DNA of 59,719 bases from a virus. The DNA lies in IMG/VR virus record IMGVR_UViG_3300025000_000111, positions 1 to 59,719 of that record; one strand, 5' to 3'. The notes under the pieces were generated by a model that made no database searches, had not been told where the DNA came from, and saw only the letters and a program-made list of their open reading frames with translations. The position numbers were made by a program, and so were the translations under genes. This document shows positions 1 to 6,326 of this stretch, one piece after another. The first letter of the stretch is position 1; the number at the start of each line of letters is the position of its first letter.

Positions 1-113
1 CAAATACTTATACCAACCCCCCCAGCCTGTGACATAACATAACCATCTGGTTGTGATAATATAACATACTCTAACGAGTCGTATATAAACTTGACATTAT
101 CATACTTTTTCAT
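1..113 (-). CDS. Partial duplicate of the small gene at 59504-59686
   Basis: This is the N-terminal 37 codons of the gene that appears complete at 59504-59686, cut by the window edge. The C at base 20 changes a Trp codon of the complete copy to Gly. In the circular genome it is a single gene. It overlaps the end of the gene at 100-501 by 14 bases. Confidence 0.8.
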   Translation of the reverse strand, partial: MKKYDNVKFIYDSLEYVILSQPDGYVMSQAGGVGISI

Positions 114-146
114 TGCGTTCGACTATTGCTTGTTTAAGATACTGAC
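1..146. repeat. Terminal direct repeat, left copy
   Basis: Bases 1-146 match 59574-59719 except at base 20 (C here, A at 59593). The repeat carries no phage-terminus hallmark, and its length is close to an assembler k-mer, so it most likely marks circular closure of the contig rather than a physical terminal repeat. The mismatch lies in a C-run at the extreme contig end and looks like an end-of-contig error. Confidence 0.95.
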
Positions 147-501
147 ATAAATCCATTGCTTCCTCATAAGCATCTTGTAAGGCATCCCTGCCGTTATTAG
201 CATAAAGGTATGTGCCATATTTAGTTCTGCCAAATTCTTTCCTGACATTCATGTCTTCAATGACTAAATCGGTTATGGACTTGGTTGGGTTGATTTCTTC
301 GGGAGTAGCTTTTCTTTTAATAGTTGACCAAACATTATAATCATATTTAGAAATATAAACTCTATATGGATATTTGTAGTCTAAATCAATTTCAGTAATA
401 TGCCCAATAGAGCCATTATAACTACTTCCATCTTCTTGTCGTATATTTCCGTCTTCAACGACAACCAGATCACCTAATTGTAACTCTTTGTGGTCTTTCA
501 T
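100..501 (-). CDS. Hypothetical protein, 133 aa
   Basis: I do not recognise a named family. The protein is acidic and soluble. Its N-terminal half (LQLGDLVVVEDG, then IGHITEI) resembles the small beta-barrel openings of many Bacteroidota phage proteins that set up a property and then a position-dependent strand. The C-terminal third looks helical. It is the last gene before the junction in the left early operon: its start overlaps the stop of 498-779 by 4 bases and its end overlaps the next gene by 14, so translation is probably coupled. Confidence 0.7.
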   Translation of the reverse strand: MKDHKELQLGDLVVVEDGNIRQEDGSSYNGSIGHITEIDLDYKYPYRVYISKYDYNVWSTIKRKATPEEINPTKSITDLVIEDMNVRKEFGRTKYGTYLYANNGRDALQDAYEEAMDLCQYLKQAIVERNEKV

Positions 502-779
502 ATCTTAAATAAATGTTTTTTAGTGGGTTTTTCTTTATTAGGTAGGCTAATCTTGCCTCCTTTAAACGACTTGAAGGAAGCTAAGTATGTCTGCTTAACC
601 ATTATATAGCCACCAAGTAAAATAATGTATGGTAACTTAATGATAAACCAAATTACACTTGGCACTAACCGAGGATGAAAATGAATATAGTATTCCGTCT
701 TTGCCGGACTGATACTGGCTACCTTCTGGAAAGTAACATCGAACAGTAATGCGTAAAAAATGGTTCTTAGTTTTTTCAT
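498..779 (-). CDS. Small membrane protein, 93 aa
   Basis: Function unknown. A hydrophobic stretch at about residues 41-62 (VIWFIIKLPYIILLGGYIMV) predicts one transmembrane helix, followed by a Lys-rich tail (KEKPTKKH) that would face the cytoplasm. It starts on the last base of the upstream gene at 779 and overlaps the downstream start by 4 bases, so it sits inside a coupled early operon. Confidence 0.65.
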   Translation of the reverse strand: MKKLRTIFYALLFDVTFQKVASISPAKTEYYIHFHPRLVPSVIWFIIKLPYIILLGGYIMVKQTYLASFKSFKGGKISLPNKEKPTKKHLFKI

Positions 780-1261
780 TAGTCTTTAATTCTTAATAGT
801 TTAATATCAATTCCAAGCGCTTTAGCAACATCTTCCATAGTGACTTCAACAGGTTGTTCTACCTCTTTAGCAAAACGGTAACATACGTGTGATATTTTAC
901 CATCTTCAAAGCCATCATCCACAACATACGGTTCGATAAAGTCATCACCAAGGTAAGCCAGTACAGTTTTTTTCATCCAATACTCATACTCACGGTCTCT
1001 TACCATCATAACCTTGGGGTACTCTGATTTCTTGGGATATTTAGTAAAGAACATATCAAAGTTTTTACTTTCAATTACTTTATTCCAAAAATAAACTCCA
1101 TCATTTGTTTTGTACCAAACGAATCCTTTGTTACTATTTCCTGATGTTTTATTTCTTTCAAACACGGTAATATCTCTTGGATAACCTTGTTTTACTTGTT
1201 CATTCAGCATAGCTTCAACCACTTCTTGTGGGAAACCTTCTAATTGTCCTTTGTAATTCAT
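779..1261 (-). CDS. Conserved phage hypothetical protein, 160 aa
   Basis: The start at 1261 (MNYKGQLEGFPQ) is preferred over the longer frame to 1417, because the extra 52 codons would be translated from the structured leader at 1298-1556 and are unlike protein. The opening EGFPQEVVEAMLNEQVKQG followed by DITVFERN is a pattern I know from uncharacterised proteins of Bacteroidota phages. No catalytic motif is visible. It is the first gene downstream of the promoter at 1572-1602 and heads the short operon that runs to the junction. Confidence 0.8.
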   Translation of the reverse strand: MNYKGQLEGFPQEVVEAMLNEQVKQGYPRDITVFERNKTSGNSNKGFVWYKTNDGVYFWNKVIESKNFDMFFTKYPKKSEYPKVMMVRDREYEYWMKKTVLAYLGDDFIEPYVVDDGFEDGKISHVCYRFAKEVEQPVEVTMEDVAKALGIDIKLLRIKD

Positions 1262-1297
1262 ATTAAATAGTTTTAGTACAACAAAATAAAATAGTAA

Positions 1298-1556
1298 AAA
1301 TCTTCTGACCGTATGCCTACGGAATAACAACTTAGTTAGCCCACCGTATTCACGGTACTTCTCTATGTTCCTGTTATCTATCCACAAACAACGACCCTTG
1401 CAAGGGGTCTTATACAATCGTGATATAACACCCTCACTGGGTCATATTAGCAATCTTTCGGATTGCATCCTCTTTCACGCTATATACTCGATACATACTT
1501 GTAACCAGAGAACTACCTTAGTTCCCATGTATTTGTTTGCTTCAATCAGAAGATTT
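1298..1556 (-). ncRNA. Candidate multi-hairpin structured RNA (leader or independent ncRNA)
   Basis: The minus-strand RNA from the promoter at 1572-1602 is closed by a perfect 11-bp stem (1546-1556 with 1298-1308). Inside are six hairpins: GAACT/AGTTC (1510-1524), GCAATC/GATTGC (1450-1466), ACCC/GGGT (1430-1442), a 7-bp stem around GACCC/GGGTC (1393-1409), ACCGT/ACGGT (1343-1356), and CCGTA/TACGG (1309-1322), the last directly stacked on the closing stem. There is no good ORF. It could be a regulatory leader of the gene at 779-1261 or a separate noncoding RNA. I do not recognise it as tRNA, tmRNA, RNase P RNA or a group I or II intron. Confidence 0.6.
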
Positions 1557-1571
1557 CAAAGAACTATGATG

Positions 1572-1602
1572 CAAATATACAACATTAAAATGCGTTTGTC
1601 AA
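1572..1602 (-). promoter_or_regulatory. Early promoter, Bacteroidota type
   Basis: On the minus strand, TTGACAA begins at 1602 and TATATTTG at 1579, 23 bases apart, matching the -33 TTG / -7 TAnnTTTG consensus of the Bacteroidota primary sigma factor. It would start transcription near 1565, just before the structured RNA. Confidence 0.85.
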
Positions 1603-1610
1603 GTAAAAAG

Positions 1611-2090
1611 TTAATTAAATTCGTTTAAACAGGCAAATTCTCCAAAGTATTTAATGGCGGCGGTGTTGTAGGCAATGGCAGCTTCGGTTTCAGAAGTAAA
1701 GCAACCTAAATCAATAAGTTTTTTAGAAACTCTTATGGAACTTCTCCATTTTTTACTACCATTTCTTAAATGAACGCCCTTATATTTACTTGTTCCGTTT
1801 TTACTTCGTTTATTTTGTTGATTTTCTGACTGTGTGCAAGTACGTAAGTTTCCTCTCGTATTATCTAATCCGTCATGGTTAATATGGTCTACTTGTGTAC
1901 CAATATTCACACCAGTAATCAGCCTATGCATTCTTAATGTAGTTCTTTTTCCATTAACCGTTTTACTATGTGCAATGGCATAATAACAATAACATACTTT
2001 TTGAACATACCATTTATAACGACTAACAAGTTCATAATCATCGTCATCTATTAAAGCAGTAAATCCTTTGTTTAATTCAATTGTTTTCAT
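1611..2090 (-). CDS. HNH homing endonuclease with AP2 DNA-binding domain
   Basis: The protein (159 aa) has an HNH nuclease core (HRLITG, then VDHINHDGLDNTRGNLR at about residues 54-82) and a C-terminal AP2-type DNA-binding domain (SKYKGVHLR to GEFACLNE). The start at 2090 gives MKTIELNKGFTALIDDDD, which aligns with the second copy at 41590; the longer frame to 2153 runs through the RNA leader. Free-standing HNH-AP2 enzymes in phages usually act as selfish homing elements that nick intronless alleles. It lies between the phosphoesterase and the structured RNA, with its own promoter and a pseudoknot leader. Confidence 0.9.
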   Translation of the reverse strand: MKTIELNKGFTALIDDDDYELVSRYKWYVQKVCYCYYAIAHSKTVNGKRTTLRMHRLITGVNIGTQVDHINHDGLDNTRGNLRTCTQSENQQNKRSKNGTSKYKGVHLRNGSKKWRSSIRVSKKLIDLGCFTSETEAAIAYNTAAIKYFGEFACLNEFN

Positions 2091-2101
2091 AATAAAAAGT
2101 G

Positions 2102-2217
2102 CTGCTACCAAAAGGTAAAGGCTGTCCGATTTGTCCGATATGGACTTTGGCAATACCTAATGGTGGCAGACTTATTTTATTTTTTAGTTAATATTATCAA
2201 ACAGCAAAACAAAAATA
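2102..2217 (-). promoter_or_regulatory. Promoter plus pseudoknot leader of the HNH endonuclease gene
   Basis: TATTTTTG (2217-2210) is a -7 element. Four bases later the RNA begins a 10-bp stem P1 (2205-2196 with 2130-2121, two G-U pairs). P1 encloses a GTCC/GGAC hairpin (2145-2133). A second pairing of 7 of 8 bases (2169-2162 with 2109-2102) crosses P1, making a pseudoknot whose 3' strand ends 11 bases before the start codon. The strings ATTGCCAAAG, AATCGGA and AGCCTTT are shared with the leader at 41485-41580, with compensating changes in the stems. The likely role is translational control of the endonuclease. Confidence 0.65.
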
Positions 2218-2253
2218 CTATATACTGATGCTTATTAAAATAATGGATAATAA

Positions 2254-2976
2254 TTATAAATCCATATATTCAAGAATAGGAAGCCTTCCGTTTTCTAATA
2301 CCACACCACAGTTAATGTGCATTTTCTTGAAGTTTTTACCGTATGCACTTGCGTATGATTTATCGTGAAGTCCAGTACCTACCTGTAAAGCAAATAATAG
2401 ATCATTCCTTCCAACAGAGTAATCTATGTAACTATCTGAGTGCCAGTGTCCTTGTACTACTGATGTCATATCGTTTATCATTCTTGAACTTGCTTTTCTT
2501 CCTGTCCCGTGCGTGTAAAGTACATCGTCAATAACAAATTCTTCTGAGTATTCCCAGTTAGGAGTATCAAGAACTTCACTTATAGACTTAACCCAAGATT
2601 TACTGAGTCCTGCATTAAAAGCCTTACGCACTGGTATTAAATCATGGTTTCCGATACACACTTTAGCAACAGGGAATGATTTATACCACAAAGCGATCTG
2701 CTCTTTAGCCAATCTTAACTCTTCTCCGGCAGAATGTCCATCAGGATCGGTATCATAAAAACTGCTGAAATGCGAATCAATCAGGTCTCCAATTAGCACT
2801 GTATGAGTGCATTGGTATTTATTGTATATAGACTTACAGAAGTCAAGATACTCAGGTCTCGTAAAAGGAGTGTGTAAATCCACGACAACCAGTATATTAC
2901 GATTGCTTTGTTTGCGTATAGACTTGATGTATTCATATTCTTCTGCTGTCAACCTTGGTCGAAATTGAATATTCAT
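2254..2976 (-). CDS. Calcineurin-like metallophosphoesterase
   Basis: At 240 aa it carries all the two-metal phosphoesterase motifs in order: VVVDLHTPF (D-x-H, residues 31-39), GDLIDSH, GNHDLIP, THG and GHWHSDS. Family members hydrolyse phosphomonoesters or diesters (protein phosphatase, cyclic nucleotide or nucleic-acid substrates), and the substrate cannot be read from sequence. A few phage homologues are lambda-type protein phosphatases; others are nuclease-like repair factors. It sits downstream of small replication-region genes in the early operon. Confidence 0.88.
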   Translation of the reverse strand: MNIQFRPRLTAEEYEYIKSIRKQSNRNILVVVDLHTPFTRPEYLDFCKSIYNKYQCTHTVLIGDLIDSHFSSFYDTDPDGHSAGEELRLAKEQIALWYKSFPVAKVCIGNHDLIPVRKAFNAGLSKSWVKSISEVLDTPNWEYSEEFVIDDVLYTHGTGRKASSRMINDMTSVVQGHWHSDSYIDYSVGRNDLLFALQVGTGLHDKSYASAYGKNFKKMHINCGVVLENGRLPILEYMDL

Positions 2977-2999
2977 TTACTTGTTTTTAGTTAATAATT

Positions 3000-3377
3000 T
3001 TAATACTGTTTAGTGAATCTCTGCGCCAACCAATTATTGAGCGTCATATATAGGCTTTTCTTTCCTTTAGTGTACTTAGCGTCATTCTCCATCGTAATCA
3101 ATATATCAGAAAACTTCTTACCTGTCTTGTTAGATATTTCAACCAACTTCTCGAATTGACTGAATGATAATTGGTATTCAAGGCTTAAGACCGAATCGAA
3201 TGGATGACCAAATATGTTATTCCCGAACAGGAAGTCTACAAGCTGCTGATAGTAACTATGCAACGGCTTTCCTTCATTACCAACTAATTCATCCTGATAA
3301 AACTTCCTCGCATCCCTCTTTTCGTACAAGGTTACGATCTTTTTAGCAGCTTTGTAGTCCTGTTCAGAAATAACCAT
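3000..3377 (-). CDS. Hypothetical replication-region protein, 125 aa
   Basis: No named family is recognised. The protein is mostly helical and ends in KKSLYMTLNNWLAQRF, a closing motif (hydrophobic, then NWL) that resembles the C-termini of replisome organisers and helicase-loader partners in other phages. Its position between the metallophosphoesterase and the ssDNA-binding candidate suits a replication accessory role, but that is inference. Confidence 0.7.
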   Translation of the reverse strand: MVISEQDYKAAKKIVTLYEKRDARKFYQDELVGNEGKPLHSYYQQLVDFLFGNNIFGHPFDSVLSLEYQLSFSQFEKLVEISNKTGKKFSDILITMENDAKYTKGKKSLYMTLNNWLAQRFTKQY

Positions 3378-3379
3378 AA

Positions 3380-3553
3380 CTAATCCTGCTTTGCCATGTA
3401 CTCAGCCAACTTCACAAACTCATCGTAATTGATATTGATTAAGTCATAACTACCATTCTGATTATCCTGATGAAGCCACATAACCGTGTCAGTAAATGTA
3501 CAAGTAGTGGTCTCGTTAATTCTGAATGTTTCTTCGATTATAGGTGTATCCAT
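3380..3553 (-). CDS. Small hypothetical protein, 57 aa
   Basis: A short acidic protein starting MDTPIIEETFRINET and ending KLAEYMAKQD. It is supported by tight spacing: its stop lies 2 bases before the start of the gene at 3000-3377, and its start lies 16 bases inside the upstream small gene. No motif is recognised. Confidence 0.6.
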   Translation of the reverse strand: MDTPIIEETFRINETTTCTFTDTVMWLHQDNQNGSYDLININYDEFVKLAEYMAKQD

Positions 3554-3714
3554 TTTTTAAATGTTTCTGTATTCATTTCAACAACGTAACTTTCACTTGT
3601 CGGGGCATACCTGTTTTTCAATATTATCAGGTTTTCAGCTATCTCAGCCATTATGGGATAATCCTTTGAATTGTCATGCAACCATTGTATCTGGTGCTTA
3701 ATAGTGGTTTTCAT
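3538..3714 (-). CDS. Small hypothetical protein, 58 aa
   Basis: The frame opens MKTTIKHQIQWLHDNSKDYP, a pattern like an N-terminal helix with a conserved WLHDN, and runs to 3538, overlapping the next small gene by 16 bases. It is the first gene after a 67-base gap from the ssDNA-binding candidate. No function can be given. Confidence 0.6.
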   Translation of the reverse strand: MKTTIKHQIQWLHDNSKDYPIMAEIAENLIILKNRYAPTSESYVVEMNTETFKKWIHL

Positions 3715-3781
3715 AAAATATAGTCCACCCCGTTATACCCTCAGCCCCCAACCGGCACGATAGTATGGACTTTATTAGTTA

Positions 3782-4387
3782 TTAAAATGGAAGGTCATCA
3801 GACGGTGCATCGTTTGTAGCATCTGTTTCTATTGGTTTATCTTTCATCTCTTCAGATTCCATTATTTCGGTCTTTATGAAGTCCGGTAATGTATCGAAGA
3901 TTTCCTTATTAAAGCTGCTGACACTAAAAAGCAATGTATCATTGTATAGTCCGTCAACCACGTAACCTTTAGGGATAGAGCCAATTGCACTGATGTTGGC
4001 ATACACATTGTCATCTACCTTGTTATGAATGATCTGTAACATGCAGGGTGTGTTGATAAGTTTACTGACATCAAAGCCTTTTAACTCTTCATCTGTGAAT
4101 GTTTTACCTCTGTATGATTCAAGGTCTTTCCTGAGTGTAGCCTTTTCTCCGAGAGATAGGTTATATTTCTTATTAACCACGAATGGTTTCTCCGGTTCGC
4201 CATCTTTGAATACGGCTTTCTCTGTTACTAACTCCCATGATACCCTCAGGATGTCTTTCATTTTACCATACTTTTGGTCGAAGTGGTGTCCGGTGTGAAT
4301 TACCTGAAAACATCTGGCTGGAAAGTTACCTGATGGTGGGAGAAGTCTTGTTGATCCTCCGCCCGTTGCTGATGCGATGATTTTCAT
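3782..4387 (-). CDS. DUF669-like putative single-stranded DNA-binding protein
   Basis: The 201-aa protein opens with a Gly/Ser/Thr-rich strand and then shows the ARCFQVIHTGHH, SLGEKATLRKDLESYRGK, FTDEELKGFDVSKL and NTPCMLQIIHN blocks that I associate with the DUF669-type phage proteins thought to bind ssDNA. The C-terminus is acidic and ends DDLPF, like the acidic tails ending in phenylalanine that recruit partners in SSB and gp2.5. It would coat ssDNA next to the primase-helicase encoded in the same early block. Confidence 0.7.
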   Translation of the reverse strand: MKIIASATGGGSTRLLPPSGNFPARCFQVIHTGHHFDQKYGKMKDILRVSWELVTEKAVFKDGEPEKPFVVNKKYNLSLGEKATLRKDLESYRGKTFTDEELKGFDVSKLINTPCMLQIIHNKVDDNVYANISAIGSIPKGYVVDGLYNDTLLFSVSSFNKEIFDTLPDFIKTEIMESEEMKDKPIETDATNDAPSDDLPF

Positions 4388-4418
4388 AATTAATTAATTA
4401 AATTAGTGTTAATGAATA

Positions 4419-4646
4419 TTACTCTGTTTCTGCTATTTTTTCCCAGAAATCCTGTTTTTCTGGAGAATTATACCAAGTAAAAGCTCTGGCTATAAATCTA
4501 AACCATGTTGTATCTTCCTCGTTTAACTTTTCCAGCATACGGGTATTGTCGTCATCATCATGATTAAGAATGTTATTAATGAATTGTTCCTTGACACCGA
4601 GTTTATTGAGTTTATCTTCAAACTCTTTTTTGAATGTAAATTCCAT
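4419..4646 (-). CDS. Small protein, tandem paralogue of 4859-5083
   Basis: The 75-aa acidic protein opens MEFTFKKEFEDKLNKLGVKE and ends DFWEKI. It is clearly paralogous to the gene at 4859-5083 (MEYTFKQEFEDKLNQLGVKE, DFWENI), so the pair arose by tandem duplication and divergence. An unrelated broken frame separates them. Function unknown. Confidence 0.75.
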   Translation of the reverse strand: MEFTFKKEFEDKLNKLGVKEQFINNILNHDDDDNTRMLEKLNEEDTTWFRFIARAFTWYNSPEKQDFWEKIAETE

Positions 4647-4649
4647 TGT

Positions 4650-4862
4650 TTATTCCTCCTCTTCTGTTAATGGCTGGTAAATATCCAGCAGTGATTCATT
4701 GATTTCGTTGATAATATCGTCATTATTTTCGATAAGTTCAACTATGTCTGTTTTCCCAACATAGATTCCCATAAGTGTAAACTCAATAGTATCCTGATCT
4801 TCTGATTCCTAGTACTGAACTTCCAGTTCAATGTTACGTATGATTACTGTGGCTGTTTTCAT
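4650..4862 (-). pseudogene. Small gene interrupted by an in-frame TAG
   Basis: A 71-codon frame starts at 4862 (MKTATVIIRNIELEVQY), meets TAG at 4811-4809 as codon 18, then continues in the same frame through TIEFTLMGIYVGKTDI to a TAA at 4652-4650. Its borders fit its neighbours exactly: the start overlaps the gene at 4859 by 4 bases and the stop lies 3 bases before the start at 4646. It is either a recent nonsense mutation, a read error or a readthrough gene. Confidence 0.6.
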
Positions 4863-5083
4863 TGTTTTGATATGTTTTCCCAAAAATCAATTCCTTCTGT
4901 CGATTTACCCCAAATAAATGCTGCCATAATAAACTCTTCAAAGGTTTCTTTTTCATTTAGTTTATTAAACGATTCTACTGCCGTTTCTTCGCCTTCCTCT
5001 TGGACAATATTAGCAATAAACTGTTCCTTAACCCCAAGCTGATTCAGCTTATCTTCAAATTCCTGTTTAAATGTGTATTCCAT
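4859..5083 (-). CDS. Small protein, tandem paralogue of 4419-4646
   Basis: The 74-aa protein has the same opening (F-T-F/Y, EFEDKLN, LGVKEQFI) and closing (DFWEN) blocks as the gene at 4419-4646. It overlaps the stop of the upstream gene by one base. The conserved pattern suggests a small helical regulator or inhibitor, but no partner is evident. Confidence 0.75.
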   Translation of the reverse strand: MEYTFKQEFEDKLNQLGVKEQFIANIVQEEGEETAVESFNKLNEKETFEEFIMAAFIWGKSTEGIDFWENISKQ

Positions 5084-5307
5084 TAGTTTAATATTGTATA
5101 TTGATAAATTGAATTAAGTGTTTGGAAAGTGTTATCATCCAGTATTTTTGTTACCACACTTGTTGACCAGTAGTAATCTGGTGGATACCTTTCACTGGTA
5201 ATAGGCTTTGGGTATCTTGTTTCTACTTCAATCTCAAATCCTGATTCTATGTGATTTGGATGTTTAGTATTATCACAATCCTGTAACTTTCTGATTAATA
5301 CTTTCAT
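5083..5307 (-). CDS. Hypothetical protein, 74 aa
   Basis: A soluble protein with repeated beta-type hydrophobic patterns (FEIEVETRYP, YYWSTSVVTKI). No family is recognised. It is transcribed with its neighbours from the promoter at 5737-5767; the gap to the upstream gene is 5 bases and the stop overlaps the next start by one base. Confidence 0.65.
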   Translation of the reverse strand: MKVLIRKLQDCDNTKHPNHIESGFEIEVETRYPKPITSERYPPDYYWSTSVVTKILDDNTFQTLNSIYQYTILN

Positions 5308-5312
5308 AATAA

Positions 5313-5561
5313 TTACTTTGTTAGATAGTGTTCAATTACTTTTCTTGTTCCTTCTTTGTCATATTCAACCTGAGCCACTCTCTTGTATTTTAGTAATGGG
5401 GTTACTGTTAAGTGGTAGTTCTTACCGTTACCAAATAGGCGTGCTTGGTTTAAGTATGCCCGTCTTGCCTTCCTGTTTGGGAACTCAGTTATTAATGCTT
5501 TACCGAAGTCGTTTATGCAACTTCCCGTTGAATCAAATTGTTTGACGTATGGTTTATTCAT
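5313..5561 (-). CDS. Conserved phage hypothetical protein, 82 aa
   Basis: The arrangement YVKQFDSTGSCIN, EFPNRKARRAYL, FGNGKNYHLTV and LKYKRVAQVEY matches a small basic protein seen across Bacteroidota phages. The NRKARR run suggests nucleic-acid contact, but function is not known. It overlaps the upstream gene in an ATGA arrangement. Confidence 0.75.
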   Translation of the reverse strand: MNKPYVKQFDSTGSCINDFGKALITEFPNRKARRAYLNQARLFGNGKNYHLTVTPLLKYKRVAQVEYDKEGTRKVIEHYLTK

Positions 5562-5713
5562 TTTGTTATTTCTTTTCTGTGATAATTATTAACTGCATCT
5601 GATGTAGCGAAATCCAGTAAAAAACTGGTCAAAACTGGTAATATTTCAGATAGGTCAAATCCGACATACCTTTCTTCAATAAACTTTACTGCTTCTTTTG
5701 TTAGTTCTTCCAT
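5558..5713 (-). CDS. Small hypothetical protein, 51 aa
   Basis: The frame starts at 5713 (MEELTKEAVKFIEERYVG) just downstream of a strong early promoter and ends in a 4-base ATGA overlap with the gene at 5313-5561. The opening KEAVKFIEER resembles an acidic N-terminal helix of small phage regulators. Nothing more can be said. Confidence 0.65.
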   Translation of the reverse strand: MEELTKEAVKFIEERYVGFDLSEILPVLTSFLLDFATSDAVNNYHRKEITK

Positions 5714-5736
5714 TGTTTCTGTTTTAAATTGTTTTA

Positions 5737-5767
5737 CAAATGTACAACATTAAAAAGCCTTTGTCAA
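5737..5767 (-). promoter_or_regulatory. Early promoter, Bacteroidota type
   Basis: Minus-strand TTGACAA from 5767 and TACATTTG from 5744, 23 bases apart, with GTTG just upstream of the -7 box as in the other early promoters. It would drive the block 5713 to about 3540. Confidence 0.88.
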
Positions 5768-5779
5768 GTAAAAAGTGAA

Positions 5780-5860
5780 TTATTTTTTATCATTCATACG
5801 TCCCAGTAAAAACATAGCAATAGAGAACGCTACAAATAATATAACTATATTCTGTATCAT
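5780..5860 (-). CDS. Very small membrane protein, 26 aa
   Basis: The frame MIQNIVILFVAFSIAMFLLG, ending in a short charged tail, forms one transmembrane helix. It shares bases with the stop of the gene at 5860-6141 (TAATG overlap), which supports coupled translation. It may be a small membrane effector; the short length keeps confidence modest. Confidence 0.5.
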   Translation of the reverse strand: MIQNIVILFVAFSIAMFLLGRMNDKK

Positions 5861-6141
5861 TATTCAATGTTTTTCTGGAAGATACTTCTTTTCTTATTAC
5901 CTTTAACGGCAACCAGCTTATCTGTCAGTATAGTACCGTAGTAATGGCAGTATGGAAACGTGTACTTATCATACATAGTGTTTATCTCTTCAATTCTAAT
6001 ACTACCAAGCACATCTTTTATAATATCACCAACTTTATGCGGATTGTTCTCTGCAATATACTGGTCGGCTAATTCCTTTTCAGCAACAGATAGTGCCTTT
6101 AGTAGGGCTATCGTTCTTTCCCTGTATTCTTCTTTGGTCAT
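5860..6141 (-). CDS. Hypothetical protein, 93 aa
   Basis: The start at 6141 (MTKEEYRERTIALLKALSV) overlaps the upstream stop in an ATGA arrangement and is preferred over the Met 5 codons earlier. The N-terminal half is helical (LLKALSVAEKELADQYI); the C-terminal half (YCHYYGTILTDKLVAVKGN) looks like a small beta domain. No function is known. Confidence 0.7.
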   Translation of the reverse strand: MTKEEYRERTIALLKALSVAEKELADQYIAENNPHKVGDIIKDVLGSIRIEEINTMYDKYTFPYCHYYGTILTDKLVAVKGNKKRSIFQKNIE

Positions 6142-6326
6142 AACTTCTCCTGCCACTTCTTATTCCCAAGGAACTTTTTGCATCCTAATGTTTTACCATC
6201 ATCCTCTTCGTAAAACGGAGGAGTTACAAAATAAGATTGCTGATATACAGATGGTTCTGATGTGAAGCGATAGCAGTATTCTTTTAACGGACATTCAAGT
6301 CCTTTACATAGGACTGTATTAGGCAT
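6138..6326 (-). CDS. Small Cys-rich, probably zinc-binding protein
   Basis: A 62-aa protein with CKGLECPLKEYC near the N-terminus and a later GCKKF: four cysteines arranged to hold a metal (C-x4-C-x5-C and C). It resembles short Cys-rich proteins widespread in Bacteroidota phages, whose function is not established. It is chained by small overlaps to both neighbours. Confidence 0.7.
   Translation of the reverse strand: MPNTVLCKGLECPLKEYCYRFTSEPSVYQQSYFVTPPFYEEDDGKTLGCKKFLGNKKWQEKL

Noticed and set aside
1298-1556. Group I or II intron, tmRNA or tRNA cluster
   Set aside because: None of the conserved core sequences (P7, domain V, tRNA T-loop) is present and the length does not fit.
1365-1628. 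Plus-strand frame of 87 codons
   Set aside because: It is antisense to the structured RNA and the early promoter, has no promoter, and the composition is unlike phage proteins.
4650-4862. Genome-wide TAG recoding as an explanation of the in-frame TAG
   Set aside because: Other genes, including the major capsid gene, end naturally with TAG, and no suppressor tRNA was seen.
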